Below, piece after piece: positions 1 through 8,234 of a stretch of 8,234 bases of DNA. A program made the position numbers and the translations under genes. The stretch's first letter is position 1; each line of letters starts with the position of its first letter. Origin of the DNA: Candidatus Eiseniibacteriota bacterium (GTDB lineage: Bacteria > Eisenbacteria > RBG-16-71-46 > SZUA-252); contig JAEHDN010000114.1 in assembly GCA_016880395.1 (NCBI GenBank), positions 1 through 8,234 of the forward strand. Reading direction: 5' to 3'. The notes under the pieces were generated by a model. It searched no databases. It was given only the letters and a program-made list of their open reading frames with translations, and was not told where the DNA came from.

Positions 1-947
1 ACGTCCCGCTGGATCTGCTCGATCGTCTCCTCGGACGCGATCCCCTCGCGGACGAGGAACTTCGGATAGGTCAGCACCGGATCCCGGCGCGCCTCTTCCT
101 CGCGCTCGTGCGGCGGCTTGTAGGACACCTCGTCGTCGGACATCGAGTGGCCGTAGGGGCGGATCACCATCGCGTGGAGCAGCACGGGCCCCTTGCCGGA
201 GCGCATGTGCTGCGCGGCCTCGGACACGGCCTGATAGGAGGCGATCGGGTCGGTGCCGTCGACGCGCATCACGCGGAGGCCCGGGACGCTGCTCATGCAC
301 CGGCCGATGTCCCCGCCCGGCGTCTGCGCCTCGACCGGCACGGAGATGGCGTACTGGTTGTCGGTGATGAGGAAGAGGACCGGGAGCGCGCCGGTCGCGG
401 CGCTGTTGATGGCCTCCCAGAACTCCCCCTGGCTCGTCGTGCCGTCCCCGGCCGAGACGTAGGTGATCTCGTCCTTGTGGGCGGGACGCCGCTCGCGGAT
501 GTTCTCGAGGATCGAGAGGAGCCGCCCGCCCTCGGCGCATCCCACCGCCTGCAGGAACTGAGTGCCGGTCGGGCTCGACTGCGTGACGACGTTCGCCCGC
601 TTGAGCCCGAAGTGGCAGGGCATCTGGCGTCCGCCCGAATTGGGATCGGCCTCGGCCCCGACCGCCTGGTAGAGCAGCTCGAGCGGCGTCATGCCGAGGG
701 TCAGCATCAGGGAGCGGTCGCGGTAGTACGGATAGAACCAGTCGTATCCCTTCCGAAGCGCTTTACCGGCGGCCACGAGCACGGCCTCGTGCCCGGCCCC
801 GCTGATCTGGAAGTAGATGAGGTTCTGCTTCTTGAGCTTGATCTCCTCGTCGTCGAGCTTCCGCGAGAGGAGCATCAGGCGGTAGATGTCGAGTAGCTCG
901 GATCGGCCGAGACCGCTGGATGAAGGGCTATCGACGCGGAGCGCCAC
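1..947 (-). CDS. 2-oxoacid dehydrogenase E1 alpha region (2-oxoisovalerate/pyruvate type), partial; probably the N-terminal half of a fused E1 alpha-beta protein
   Basis: Thiamine-diphosphate E1 component that decarboxylates a 2-oxoacid and passes the acyl group to the E2 lipoyl domain of a cytoplasmic dehydrogenase complex. Translating the minus strand from the GTG at 947-945 gives 315 codons without a stop, running off the left edge. The ThDP motif begins GDGTTSQGEFWEAIN at residues 168-182. By comparison with human BCKDH E1 alpha, D169, N197 and Y199 (in TDNQYAIS) would be the metal ligands. The loop RPYGHSMSDD (263-272) carries His267, the counterpart of the active-site loop histidine. 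The stretch around YDWFYPYYRDRSLMLTLGM (68-86) and SGGRQMPCHFG (104-114) resembles the alpha half of single-chain E1 alpha/beta proteins known in Bacteroidetes and related groups. I therefore infer, without seeing it, that E1 beta follows in the same chain. The start is chosen for GGAGG 8 nt upstream. Substrate (branched-chain 2-oxoacid or pyruvate) cannot be told from this half. Confidence 0.9.
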   Translation of the reverse strand, partial: MALRVDSPSSSGLGRSELLDIYRLMLLSRKLDDEEIKLKKQNLIYFQISGAGHEAVLVAAGKALRKGYDWFYPYYRDRSLMLTLGMTPLELLYQAVGAEADPNSGGRQMPCHFGLKRANVVTQSSPTGTQFLQAVGCAEGGRLLSILENIRERRPAHKDEITYVSAGDGTTSQGEFWEAINSAATGALPVLFLITDNQYAISVPVEAQTPGGDIGRCMSSVPGLRVMRVDGTDPIASYQAVSEAAQHMRSGKGPVLLHAMVIRPYGHSMSDDEVSYKPPHEREEEARRDPVLTYPKFLVREGIASEETIEQIQRD

Positions 948-955
948 GCGGAAAT

Positions 956-960
956 CCTCC
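956..960 (-). promoter_or_regulatory. Ribosome binding site deciding the GTG start of the E1 gene
   Basis: On the minus strand GGAGG (960 down to 956) stands 8 nt before the GTG at 947-945. No ATG with a comparable Shine-Dalgarno lies nearby in frame before the conserved E1 sequence starts, so the GTG is the preferred start. Confidence 0.6.
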
Positions 961-991
961 TGGCTGCAGTATTTGCGACTCGAGCAGGGTC

Positions 992-997
992 ATTATA
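992..997 (-). promoter_or_regulatory. Putative -10 box for the E1 gene
   Basis: Read on the minus strand this is TATAAT, a perfect sigma70-type -10, in an otherwise very GC-rich region. A start of transcription about 7 nt downstream (near 985) would give a 5' leader of roughly 38 nt containing the GGAGG site. The matching -35 position (1015-1020, TGCAGA on the minus strand) fits the consensus at only three of six bases, so the call rests on the -10 and its placement. Confidence 0.4.
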
Positions 998-999
998 AC
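994..999 (+). promoter_or_regulatory. Putative -10 box for the hydrolase-SDR operon
   Basis: TATAAC on the plus strand overlaps the minus-strand TATAAT, because the core TTATAA (993-998) is its own reverse complement. The ATG of the hydrolase follows 9 nt after the box, so transcription starting the usual 6-8 nt downstream would leave almost no leader. A candidate -35, TTGCGA at 973-978 (four of six matches), sits at a short 15 bp spacing. Moderate to weak support. Confidence 0.3.
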
Positions 1000-1008
1000 G
1001 TAGCGGGG

Positions 1009-1665
1009 ATGGACTCTGCACGAACCGTGGCGTCGGTCTCCTTCGCGGGACCGGCGGGCTCTCTCGAGGGGCTCTGGTCCGATCCGGGACGGGGTCTCCC
1101 GCCGGCGGTCATCTGCCATCCCCACCCGGCCCACGGGGGCACGATGCACAGCAAGGTCGTGCACACGGTCTACCGCGTCCTGCACCAGGCCGGCCACCCC
1201 ACGCTCCGGTTCAACTTCCGCGGGGCGGGCCGGAGCGAAGGCTCCTTCAGCGGGTGGGACGGCGAGGTCGAGGACGTGGCGGCCGCGGCGGCCTGCGCGA
1301 GGGAGCACGCACGCGCGACGGCCCTGTGGCTGGCCGGATTCTCGTTCGGATCGTGGGTGGGGGCCAGGTGGGCGCTCCGGGACGGCCAGGTCGAGCGCTT
1401 CATCGGCCTCGGCATGCCGGTCAGCGTGGACATCGACCGGCGCACGTTCGATTTCCTCGACCGCCCGCCGGCGCCCATGCTGATCGTGCAGGGCGACCGG
1501 GACCAGTACGGCTCGCGCGAGGCGATCCTCGCCCTGGCCGAGCGGCTTCGCGCAGGGGGCCAGGTCGAGGTGAGGTTCGTGGAGCACGCGGATCACTTCT
1601 TCACGGGACGTCTGACCCAGCTCGCCGCGGCACTCCGGGGCGGGCTCGGTCTGGAGGGGGCATGA
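1009..1665 (+). CDS. Alpha/beta hydrolase (COG2945-like, dienelactone hydrolase-related fold)
   Basis: A 218-residue cytoplasmic serine hydrolase of unknown substrate. The N-terminal beta strands lead into CHPHPAHGGTM (36-46), the oxyanion-side motif typical of COG2945 proteins, then RFNFRGAGRSEG (67-78). The nucleophile elbow is GFSFGS (110-115) with Ser112. The acid is probably Asp165 (in GDRDQYG) and the base His196 (in HADHFF), giving a complete triad in the right order. No signal peptide or membrane segment is visible. The start at ATG 1009 is chosen because homology-like sequence begins right after it. The frame stays open upstream to 886, but that stretch overlaps the E1 start and lacks family features. 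The Shine-Dalgarno is poor: only GGGG directly before ATG, which fits a leaderless or near-leaderless message. It overlaps the next gene by ATGA, so the two are co-transcribed. Fold assignment is secure, substrate is not. Confidence 0.85.
   Translation: MDSARTVASVSFAGPAGSLEGLWSDPGRGLPPAVICHPHPAHGGTMHSKVVHTVYRVLHQAGHPTLRFNFRGAGRSEGSFSGWDGEVEDVAAAAACAREHARATALWLAGFSFGSWVGARWALRDGQVERFIGLGMPVSVDIDRRTFDFLDRPPAPMLIVQGDRDQYGSREAILALAERLRAGGQVEVRFVEHADHFFTGRLTQLAAALRGGLGLEGA
1653..1657 (+). promoter_or_regulatory. Ribosome binding site of the SDR gene inside the hydrolase gene
   Basis: GGAGG lies 4 nt before the ATG at 1662, within the last codons of the hydrolase. Together with the ATGA overlap of stop and start, it suggests translational coupling of the two genes. 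Confidence 0.6.
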
Positions 1666-2393
1666 GCGACGGCATCCGGGACAGGGCGGCGGTGGTGACC
1701 GGCTCGACCAAGGGCATCGGGCTCGCGATCGCCGAGGATCTCTTGCGAGGCGGAGCGCGGGTGATGATCTCCGCGAGGCGTCAGGGCGAGGTCGAGACGG
1801 TCGGGCGACGGCTGCTCGAGGCGAACGCGGGCCGAGTCGCGTGGCGCGCCTGCGACGTGCGGCGCGAGGACCAGGTGGAGGCGCTCTTCCGAGGCGCCGA
1901 CGAGGCGTTCGGCGGCCTCGACATCCTGGTGAACAACGCCGGCGTGGGGCTCCACCGGAACCTCGAGGAGACGACCCTCGAGGAGTGGAATCAGGTGCTC
2001 GAGACCAACGTGACCGGCGTCTTCCTCTGCTCCCGCGCGGCGATTCCGCGCATGCGGAAGCGAGGCGGCGGGTACATCGTGAACATCTCGAGCCTGGCCG
2101 GGAAGAACACGTTCCCCGGAGCCACCGCCTACAACGCCTCCAAGTTCGCGCTCAACGGGATGAGCGAGGCGCTCCTACAAGAGATACGCCACGACGGAAT
2201 CCGCGTGAGCTATGTCATGCCCGGAAGCGTGAACACCGGCTTCGGGAGCGGCGAGGGCCCCGATCCGTCGCAGGCGTGGAAGCTGACCGCGGGTGACATC
2301 GCGCGGGTGGTGGTGGATCTCCTGCGCCACGATCCGCGCTCCCTCCCGAGCGCGGTCGAGATCCGGCCGAGCCGGCCACCCCGGAAGGGCTGA
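1662..2393 (+). CDS. Classical short-chain dehydrogenase/reductase (SDR)
   Basis: A 243-residue NAD(P)(H)-dependent oxidoreductase with a Rossmann fold, cytoplasmic. The cofactor loop is TGSTKGIG (13-20). NNAG (91-94) stabilises the central sheet, Asn116 is the structural/catalytic asparagine, Ser143/144 (NISS) precede the active-site pair Tyr157 and Lys161 (YNASK), and the PGSVNTGF segment (188-195) matches the usual post-catalytic PG loop. Arg39 and Arg40 after the second strand (SARR, 37-40) suggest preference for NADP(H), an inference by analogy with other SDRs. The length is normal for the classical family. The start codon overlaps the hydrolase stop and has a strong GGAGG, so both genes form one operon, possibly with the 6-phosphogluconate dehydrogenase 76 bp downstream. 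Substrate is unknown: 3-oxoacyl reductase-like and sugar or sterol SDRs share all these motifs. Confidence 0.92.
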   Translation: MSDGIRDRAAVVTGSTKGIGLAIAEDLLRGGARVMISARRQGEVETVGRRLLEANAGRVAWRACDVRREDQVEALFRGADEAFGGLDILVNNAGVGLHRNLEETTLEEWNQVLETNVTGVFLCSRAAIPRMRKRGGGYIVNISSLAGKNTFPGATAYNASKFALNGMSEALLQEIRHDGIRVSYVMPGSVNTGFGSGEGPDPSQAWKLTAGDIARVVVDLLRHDPRSLPSAVEIRPSRPPRKG

Positions 2394-2469
2394 GCGAGCG
2401 GTTGACGCCGCCTCGGGCTGGCACGCAAGATCGCGGGGCTCACGGCCACACGAACGACGGGGGGTAGCG

Positions 2470-3486
2470 ATGCAGGTCGGGTTGATCGGGCTCGGGCGCA
2501 TGGGCGCCAACATGGCACGCCGTCTCATGCGCGGTGGGCATGCCTGCGTCGTCCACGACCACCACCCCGACACCGTGTCCACGCTCGTGGGGGAGGGAGC
2601 GACGGGTGCGTCCTCGCCCGAGGACCTGGTGCGGAAGCTCCAGCGCCCGCGGACGATCCTCCTCATGCTCCCGGCGGCGGCGGTCGACGCGGCCATCCAG
2701 GCGCTCCATCCCCGCCTCGAGCGCGACGACGTGATCATCGACGGGGGCAACACCCACTATCACGACGACATCGCCCGGGCGCAGCGGCTGAGCGAGAACG
2801 GGCTCCACTACGTGGACATGGGAACGAGCGGCGGCGTGTGGGGGCTCGAGCGGGGCTACTGCCTCATGATCGGCGGCGAGCTGGACGTGGTGAAGCGGCT
2901 CGATCCCGTCTTCGCGACGCTCGCTCCGGGGCGGGGAGACGTCCCGCGCACCCCGGGCCGCGACCGTCTGAGCGGGACCGCGGAGCTCGGGTATCTCCAC
3001 TGCGGGCCGTCCGGCGCGGGGCACTTCGTCAAGATGGTGCACAACGGGATCGAGTACGGTCTCATGGCGGCCTACGCCGAGGGGCTCAACATCCTGCACG
3101 CGGCGAACGCCGGCATGCGGGAGCGGAGCCCCGACGCGGAGACAGCGCCCCTGCGCCATCCCGAGCACTACCGCTACGAGATCAATCTCGCCGACGTGAC
3201 CGAGCTGTGGCGCCGGGGGAGCGTGGTGGCCTCGTGGCTCCTCGATCTCACGGCGCAGTCGCTCGCTCTCAACCCCGGCCTCGCCGGCTTCGAGGGGAGG
3301 GTGTCCGACTCGGGAGAGGGGCGCTGGACACTCGCCGCGGCCAACGACGAGGGGGTCCCGGCCCACGTGCTCGCCGCGGCGCTCTTCGAGCGGTTCGCGT
3401 CCCGGGGCGGCGATGACTTTCAGAACAGGGTGCTCTCGGCGATGCGCTTCGGCTTCGGCGGCCACGTGGAGCCGAAGGCCCCCTGA
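2470..3486 (+). CDS. gnd: 6-phosphogluconate dehydrogenase, decarboxylating (short, probably NAD-preferring GndA-like type)
   Basis: Oxidative decarboxylation of 6-phosphogluconate to ribulose 5-phosphate in the pentose phosphate pathway, cytoplasmic. The 338 residues match the short bacterial class rather than the roughly 470-residue E. coli form. The Rossmann motif is GLIGLGRMGANM (4-15). Substrate-binding elements are DGGNTHY (91-97) and DMGTSGGVWGLERG (116-129). The catalytic block KMVHNGIEYG (188-197) supplies Lys188, His191, Asn192 and Glu195, with the same spacing as Lys183, His186, Asn187 and Glu190 of the sheep enzyme. Asp30 at the end of the second strand (VVHDHHP) is where NADP enzymes carry Asn-Arg, so NAD preference is inferred. 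ATG 2470 is chosen because the Rossmann strand begins immediately after it and a G-run (2459-2464) precedes it; the upstream open frame lies over the SDR end. No zwf or pgl is visible nearby. Confidence 0.93.
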   Translation: MQVGLIGLGRMGANMARRLMRGGHACVVHDHHPDTVSTLVGEGATGASSPEDLVRKLQRPRTILLMLPAAAVDAAIQALHPRLERDDVIIDGGNTHYHDDIARAQRLSENGLHYVDMGTSGGVWGLERGYCLMIGGELDVVKRLDPVFATLAPGRGDVPRTPGRDRLSGTAELGYLHCGPSGAGHFVKMVHNGIEYGLMAAYAEGLNILHAANAGMRERSPDAETAPLRHPEHYRYEINLADVTELWRRGSVVASWLLDLTAQSLALNPGLAGFEGRVSDSGEGRWTLAAANDEGVPAHVLAAALFERFASRGGDDFQNRVLSAMRFGFGGHVEPKAP

Positions 3487-3489
3487 CGC

Positions 3490-3505
3490 GGCCGCCGGGC
3501 GGCGG
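3490..3505. other. Short GC hairpin between convergent genes
   Basis: Between the gnd stop (3484-3486) and the permease stop (3511-3513) lie only 24 bp, almost pure G and C, containing CCGCC/GGCGG as a 5 bp inverted repeat around a GGGC loop. It could slow polymerase from either side, but there is no T-tract on either strand, so I do not call it an intrinsic terminator. Confidence 0.25.
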
Positions 3506-3510
3506 GCCCG

Positions 3511-4458
3511 CTACGCCCAGATCCACCCCGTGATCGTCCCGATCACGGCCGCTCCCGCCACGCACAGTCCAAGGTAGACGGCCGCTCCACGCGGTCCGAG
3601 CCATCGGCCCACCACGCCGAACGTGAGCACGTTGACGATCGGCACGGACAGGAGCAGGGCGACGCCGGGACCGCGCCCCATGCCCTTGGCGAGAAGCTCC
3701 CCCGCAAGCGGCAGCTCCGCCCCCGAGCAGAAGTAGAACGGAACCCCGGTGAGGGCGGCGAGGAGCGATCCGACCGCGCTCTTCTGCCCGTAGAGGACGC
3801 TCACCATGTGGCGCGGGACGAGCACGTTGACCACCGCGGCGAGCGCGAGACTCACGAGCACCCAGGGGAAGTACTCGACCACCTGCCCCCGGAAGCGCCG
3901 CAGCACGGCCCCGGTCCGGGATCGGTGGACGCGGATCGGGGTGACATCCTGCTCCACGGCCGGGTCCGGCTCGGCCGCAGGGCCCGACGATCCCGCCGTG
4001 CGCCCCCCCGGGCTCATCGCGGAGCGCGCCGCCTCGTGGCGGAGAGCCCGGACCGTCGCGTAGCCGACCACGAGGCCGAAGATCACGGAAGTCGCGAAGC
4101 GGACCAGCATCCAGCCGAGCCCCAGGATCTTCCAGGTGAGGAGGAGCACGGGGACGCTGACCGCCGCTCCCGCGGTCAGGAAGGCGAACGTGTGCTTGAG
4201 ATCGCTCCCCCGGCGCCGGAGCGAGATCGCGAGCGGGACCATGCCGCAGGTGCAGAGCGGGATCAGGGCGCCGGTGGTCGAGGCCACGAGCATCGTCGCC
4301 GGGTGGCGCCCCGTCAGGAAGCGCTCGATGGTCCGGTTCGATACGAACTCCTCGAGGATCGCCCCCAGGATGATCGCGAGCAGGAAGAGGGGCACGATCT
4401 CGAGGGCGGCGTCGGCGAAGACGCGGGCCACGGCGGACACGGTGGAGGTGACGTCCAT
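3511..4458 (-). CDS. Inner-membrane permease of the ArsP_1/DUF318 family (SO_0444-like metal or metalloid efflux)
   Basis: A 315-residue polytopic membrane protein. Hydrophobic segments begin with IVPLFLLAIILGAIL (residues 21-35) and continue through two halves of similar plan. The first half has IPLCTCGMVPLA (Cys69, Cys71) followed by a helix ending in VPVLLLTW. The second half has PFYFCSGAELPLAGELLAKG (Cys244) followed by SVPIVNVLTF. A soluble, Pro/Ala/Gly-rich loop (about 141-190) with charged residues separates the halves. The family includes ArsP (organoarsenical efflux) and SO_0444 (Cu/Zn-linked efflux). The cysteine-rich helix ends fit thiophilic substrates, but the ion is not determined. 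Start: ATG 4458 places the first helix as usual for the family and lies just behind a TACAAT box. An in-frame ATG at 4515 adds 19 basic residues and has AGAGG 4 nt upstream, so it is a real alternative. The gene converges with gnd and diverges from the aminopeptidase. Confidence 0.82.
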   Translation of the reverse strand: MDVTSTVSAVARVFADAALEIVPLFLLAIILGAILEEFVSNRTIERFLTGRHPATMLVASTTGALIPLCTCGMVPLAISLRRRGSDLKHTFAFLTAGAAVSVPVLLLTWKILGLGWMLVRFATSVIFGLVVGYATVRALRHEAARSAMSPGGRTAGSSGPAAEPDPAVEQDVTPIRVHRSRTGAVLRRFRGQVVEYFPWVLVSLALAAVVNVLVPRHMVSVLYGQKSAVGSLLAALTGVPFYFCSGAELPLAGELLAKGMGRGPGVALLLSVPIVNVLTFGVVGRWLGPRGAAVYLGLCVAGAAVIGTITGWIWA

Positions 4459-4464
4459 GCCGCC

Positions 4465-4493
4465 ATTGTATCCCGCGCGCCCCGTCTTGACAC
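4465..4493 (-). promoter_or_regulatory. Putative promoter of the permease gene
   Basis: On the minus strand a -35-like GTGTCA (4493-4488, four of six matches to TTGACA) is followed after exactly 17 bp by TACAAT (4470-4465, five of six matches to TATAAT). The expected transcription start, about 7 nt beyond, falls on or next to the ATG at 4458, implying a leaderless message if that start is right. Confidence 0.4.
4487..4492 (+). promoter_or_regulatory. Putative -35 box for the aminopeptidase gene
   Basis: A perfect TTGACA on the plus strand, 51 nt before the aminopeptidase ATG. The best -10 at 17 bp spacing is GACCAT (4510-4515), only three of six matches, so the promoter is incomplete by consensus. 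It overlaps the -35 of the opposing permease promoter. Confidence 0.3.
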
Positions 4494-4532
4494 GCGCGCG
4501 CGCCTCGGTGACCATGGCTCCTCTTCGACACG

Positions 4533-4538
4533 AAAGGA
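4533..4538 (+). promoter_or_regulatory. Ribosome binding site of the aminopeptidase gene
   Basis: AAAGGA lies 5 nt before ATG 4544 and decides the start: the frame is open far upstream over the permease gene, but this is the first ATG with a good site. Confidence 0.6.
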
Positions 4539-4543
4539 ATCCA

Positions 4544-7051
<2,508 letters not shown>

Positions 7052-7058
7052 TCCAGGG

Positions 7059-7067
7059 TGATACACT
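7059..7067 (+). promoter_or_regulatory. Possible extended -10 promoter for the kinase gene
   Basis: TGATACACT in the 52 bp gap after the aminopeptidase reads as an extended -10 (TGn plus TACACT, four of six). No -35 is recognisable. The kinase could equally be read through from the aminopeptidase promoter. Confidence 0.2.
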
Positions 7068-7103
7068 GCACCACGAAGGCTCACCCCGCGCTCCTGGAGA
7101 ACA

Positions 7104-8234
7104 ATGCCGCTCGCCCAAGGAATTCGACTCGGACCCTATGAGATCCTGACCCTGCTCGGGGCCGGGGGCATGGGCGAGGTGTACCGCGCGCGCGACTCCA
7201 GGCTTGGGCGGGACGTCGCGATCAAGGTCCTCCCGCATTCCTTCTCGCGCGATCGAGAGCGCCTCCAGCGATTCGAGCATGAGGCGCGCGCCGCGGGTGC
7301 CCTCAGCCATCCCAACGTCGTCGCGGTGTTCGACGTGGGCGCCACGGACGGCATTCCCTACCTGGTCAGCGAACTCCTCGAAGGAGAGAGCCTGCGCGAG
7401 ATCATCCAGCGTGGACCCGTCCCGCCTCGTCGCGCGATCGAGCTCATGATGCAGGCTGCGTCCGGGCTCGCGGCCGCGCACGCGAAGGGAATCGTCCACC
7501 GCGATCTCAAGCCGGAGAACCTGTTCGTGCTCCAGGACGGGCGGCTCAAGATCCTCGACTTCGGCCTGGCGAAGCTCCTGCATGGCGATGCGCCGCCGCG
7601 GGACGACACGGGCCCGCAGCTCCACACGCTCACCCAGACGGGGCAGATCATGGGGACGGCCTCCTACATGGCCCCCGAGCAGATCCGGGATCAGCCCGTG
7701 GACCACCGCGCCGATCTCTTCGCGCTGGGTGCGATCCTCCACGAGCTGATCACCGGGTCGAAGGCGTTTCCCGGGGAGACGCCAGCGGATCGGATGACCG
7801 CGATCCTCACGCGTGAGCCGCCGGAGTGGGAGGGCTCGGTGGATCTGGAGGCGCCGGGGCTCGCGCTCATCTCGCGACGGTGTCTCGAGAAGCGGACCGA
7901 TCAGAGACTTGCTTCCGCGCGCGATCTCGCGCTCGCTCTCGAAGTCGTAAAAGCCGGAGTCGACGCGAGGCGGATCGCCCCGCACGCCGCGGCCGAGCCG
8001 GGGCCCGAGGCGGCCGCAAGCCCTCGGAAGCCAGGAGGACGCGAATACCTCTTCCGGCGGATCACCTTCTCGGACGGACGGATCAGCAACGCGCGTTTCG
8101 CGGCGGACGGCCAGACCGTCGCCTACAGCGCGTCCTGGGATGGCGGTCCCCTCCAAGTCTATCTCGCGCGCGTCGGCAACGTGGAATCGAGACCGCTCGG
8201 CATCCAGGATTGCGACCTCCAGTCCGTCTCGAAG
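7104..8234 (+). CDS. Hanks-type Ser/Thr protein kinase with start of a C-terminal PD40/WD40-like propeller, partial
   Basis: Open from ATG 7104 to the window edge: 377 codons with no stop, 3' end missing. GGAGA (7096-7100) precedes the ATG by 3 nt. All kinase landmarks are present: glycine loop GAGGMGEV (19-26), Lys41 in VAIKVL, helix-C Glu60, catalytic HRDLKPEN (132-139) with Asp134 and Asn139, DFG (152-154), MAPEQ (189-193), Asp204 in HRADLFALG, and Arg268 near the lobe end. The arginine before catalytic Asp134 marks an RD kinase, normally switched on by activation-loop phosphorylation; Thr/Ser at 175-187 are candidates. After a Pro/Ala-rich linker (about 291-312) comes ITFSDGRISNARFAADGQ (320-337) and then TVAYSASWDGGP, which resembles the first blade of a TolB/PD40 propeller as in many acidobacterial kinases. 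No transmembrane helix lies between kinase and propeller in the part seen. Targets and ligand are unknown. Confidence 0.93.
   Translation, partial: MPLAQGIRLGPYEILTLLGAGGMGEVYRARDSRLGRDVAIKVLPHSFSRDRERLQRFEHEARAAGALSHPNVVAVFDVGATDGIPYLVSELLEGESLREIIQRGPVPPRRAIELMMQAASGLAAAHAKGIVHRDLKPENLFVLQDGRLKILDFGLAKLLHGDAPPRDDTGPQLHTLTQTGQIMGTASYMAPEQIRDQPVDHRADLFALGAILHELITGSKAFPGETPADRMTAILTREPPEWEGSVDLEAPGLALISRRCLEKRTDQRLASARDLALALEVVKAGVDARRIAPHAAAEPGPEAAASPRKPGGREYLFRRITFSDGRISNARFAADGQTVAYSASWDGGPLQVYLARVGNVESRPLGIQDCDLQSVSK

Noticed and set aside
108..896. A 262-codon plus-strand open frame opposite the E1 gene.
   Set aside because: Antisense to a clear E1 coding sequence, His/Arg/Gly-rich with no motif.
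2419..2434. TGGCACG in the SDR-gnd gap, reminiscent of a sigma54 -24 element.
   Set aside because: The -12 GC dinucleotide is displaced by one base from the required spacing and the TTGCA context is missing. A nearby TTGACG (2402-2407) has only a poor CAAGAT at 18 bp. No promoter is called there.
3487..3510. A bidirectional terminator between gnd and the permease gene.
   Set aside because: Only a 5 bp GC stem and no T-run on either strand; recorded only as a hairpin.

Overview
This 8.2 kb window is bacterial and very GC-rich (about 70% by eye), with strong G/C bias at third codon positions. It holds seven protein genes and almost no free space: the longest gap is about 85 bp, and I see no tRNA, rRNA, CRISPR, insertion sequence or phage gene. 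Several traits suggest an environmental lineage such as Acidobacteriota, Gemmatimonadota or Candidatus Eisenbacteria. These are an E1 alpha dehydrogenase of the type usually fused to E1 beta, an M1 aminopeptidase with a HEAT tail, and a Ser/Thr kinase followed by the start of a PD40/WD40-like propeller. This placement is inference from family habits; no marker gene is present.

Left part, 1-2393. A thiamine-diphosphate-dependent 2-oxoacid dehydrogenase E1 gene runs leftward off the window. Divergent from it, a small alpha/beta hydrolase (1009-1665) and a short-chain dehydrogenase (1662-2393) form a translationally coupled pair with an ATGA overlap. The two sides share one AT-rich spot, TTATAA near 993-998, which can be read as a -10 box in both directions.

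Middle, 2470-4543. A 6-phosphogluconate dehydrogenase of the short, probably NAD-preferring type (2470-3486) follows on the same strand as the SDR. It converges with a leftward inner-membrane permease of the ArsP_1/DUF318 (SO_0444-like) family (3511-4458).

Right part, 4544-8234. An 835-residue M1 zinc aminopeptidase with about eight C-terminal HEAT units runs rightward, divergent from the permease across a compact 85 bp double-promoter region. A Hanks-type Ser/Thr protein kinase then begins and leaves the window at 8234 just as a beta-propeller sensor region starts.

The genes look like ordinary chromosomal metabolism and housekeeping (branched-chain keto acid or pyruvate oxidation, pentose phosphate pathway, peptide turnover, metal or metalloid export, signalling), not a single dedicated system. 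I found no convincing new multi-gene system. The most useful points for a second look are the two divergent promoter regions with apparently leaderless starts, the M1-HEAT fusion with an Arg/Gly-rich insertion, and the truncated kinase-propeller protein.
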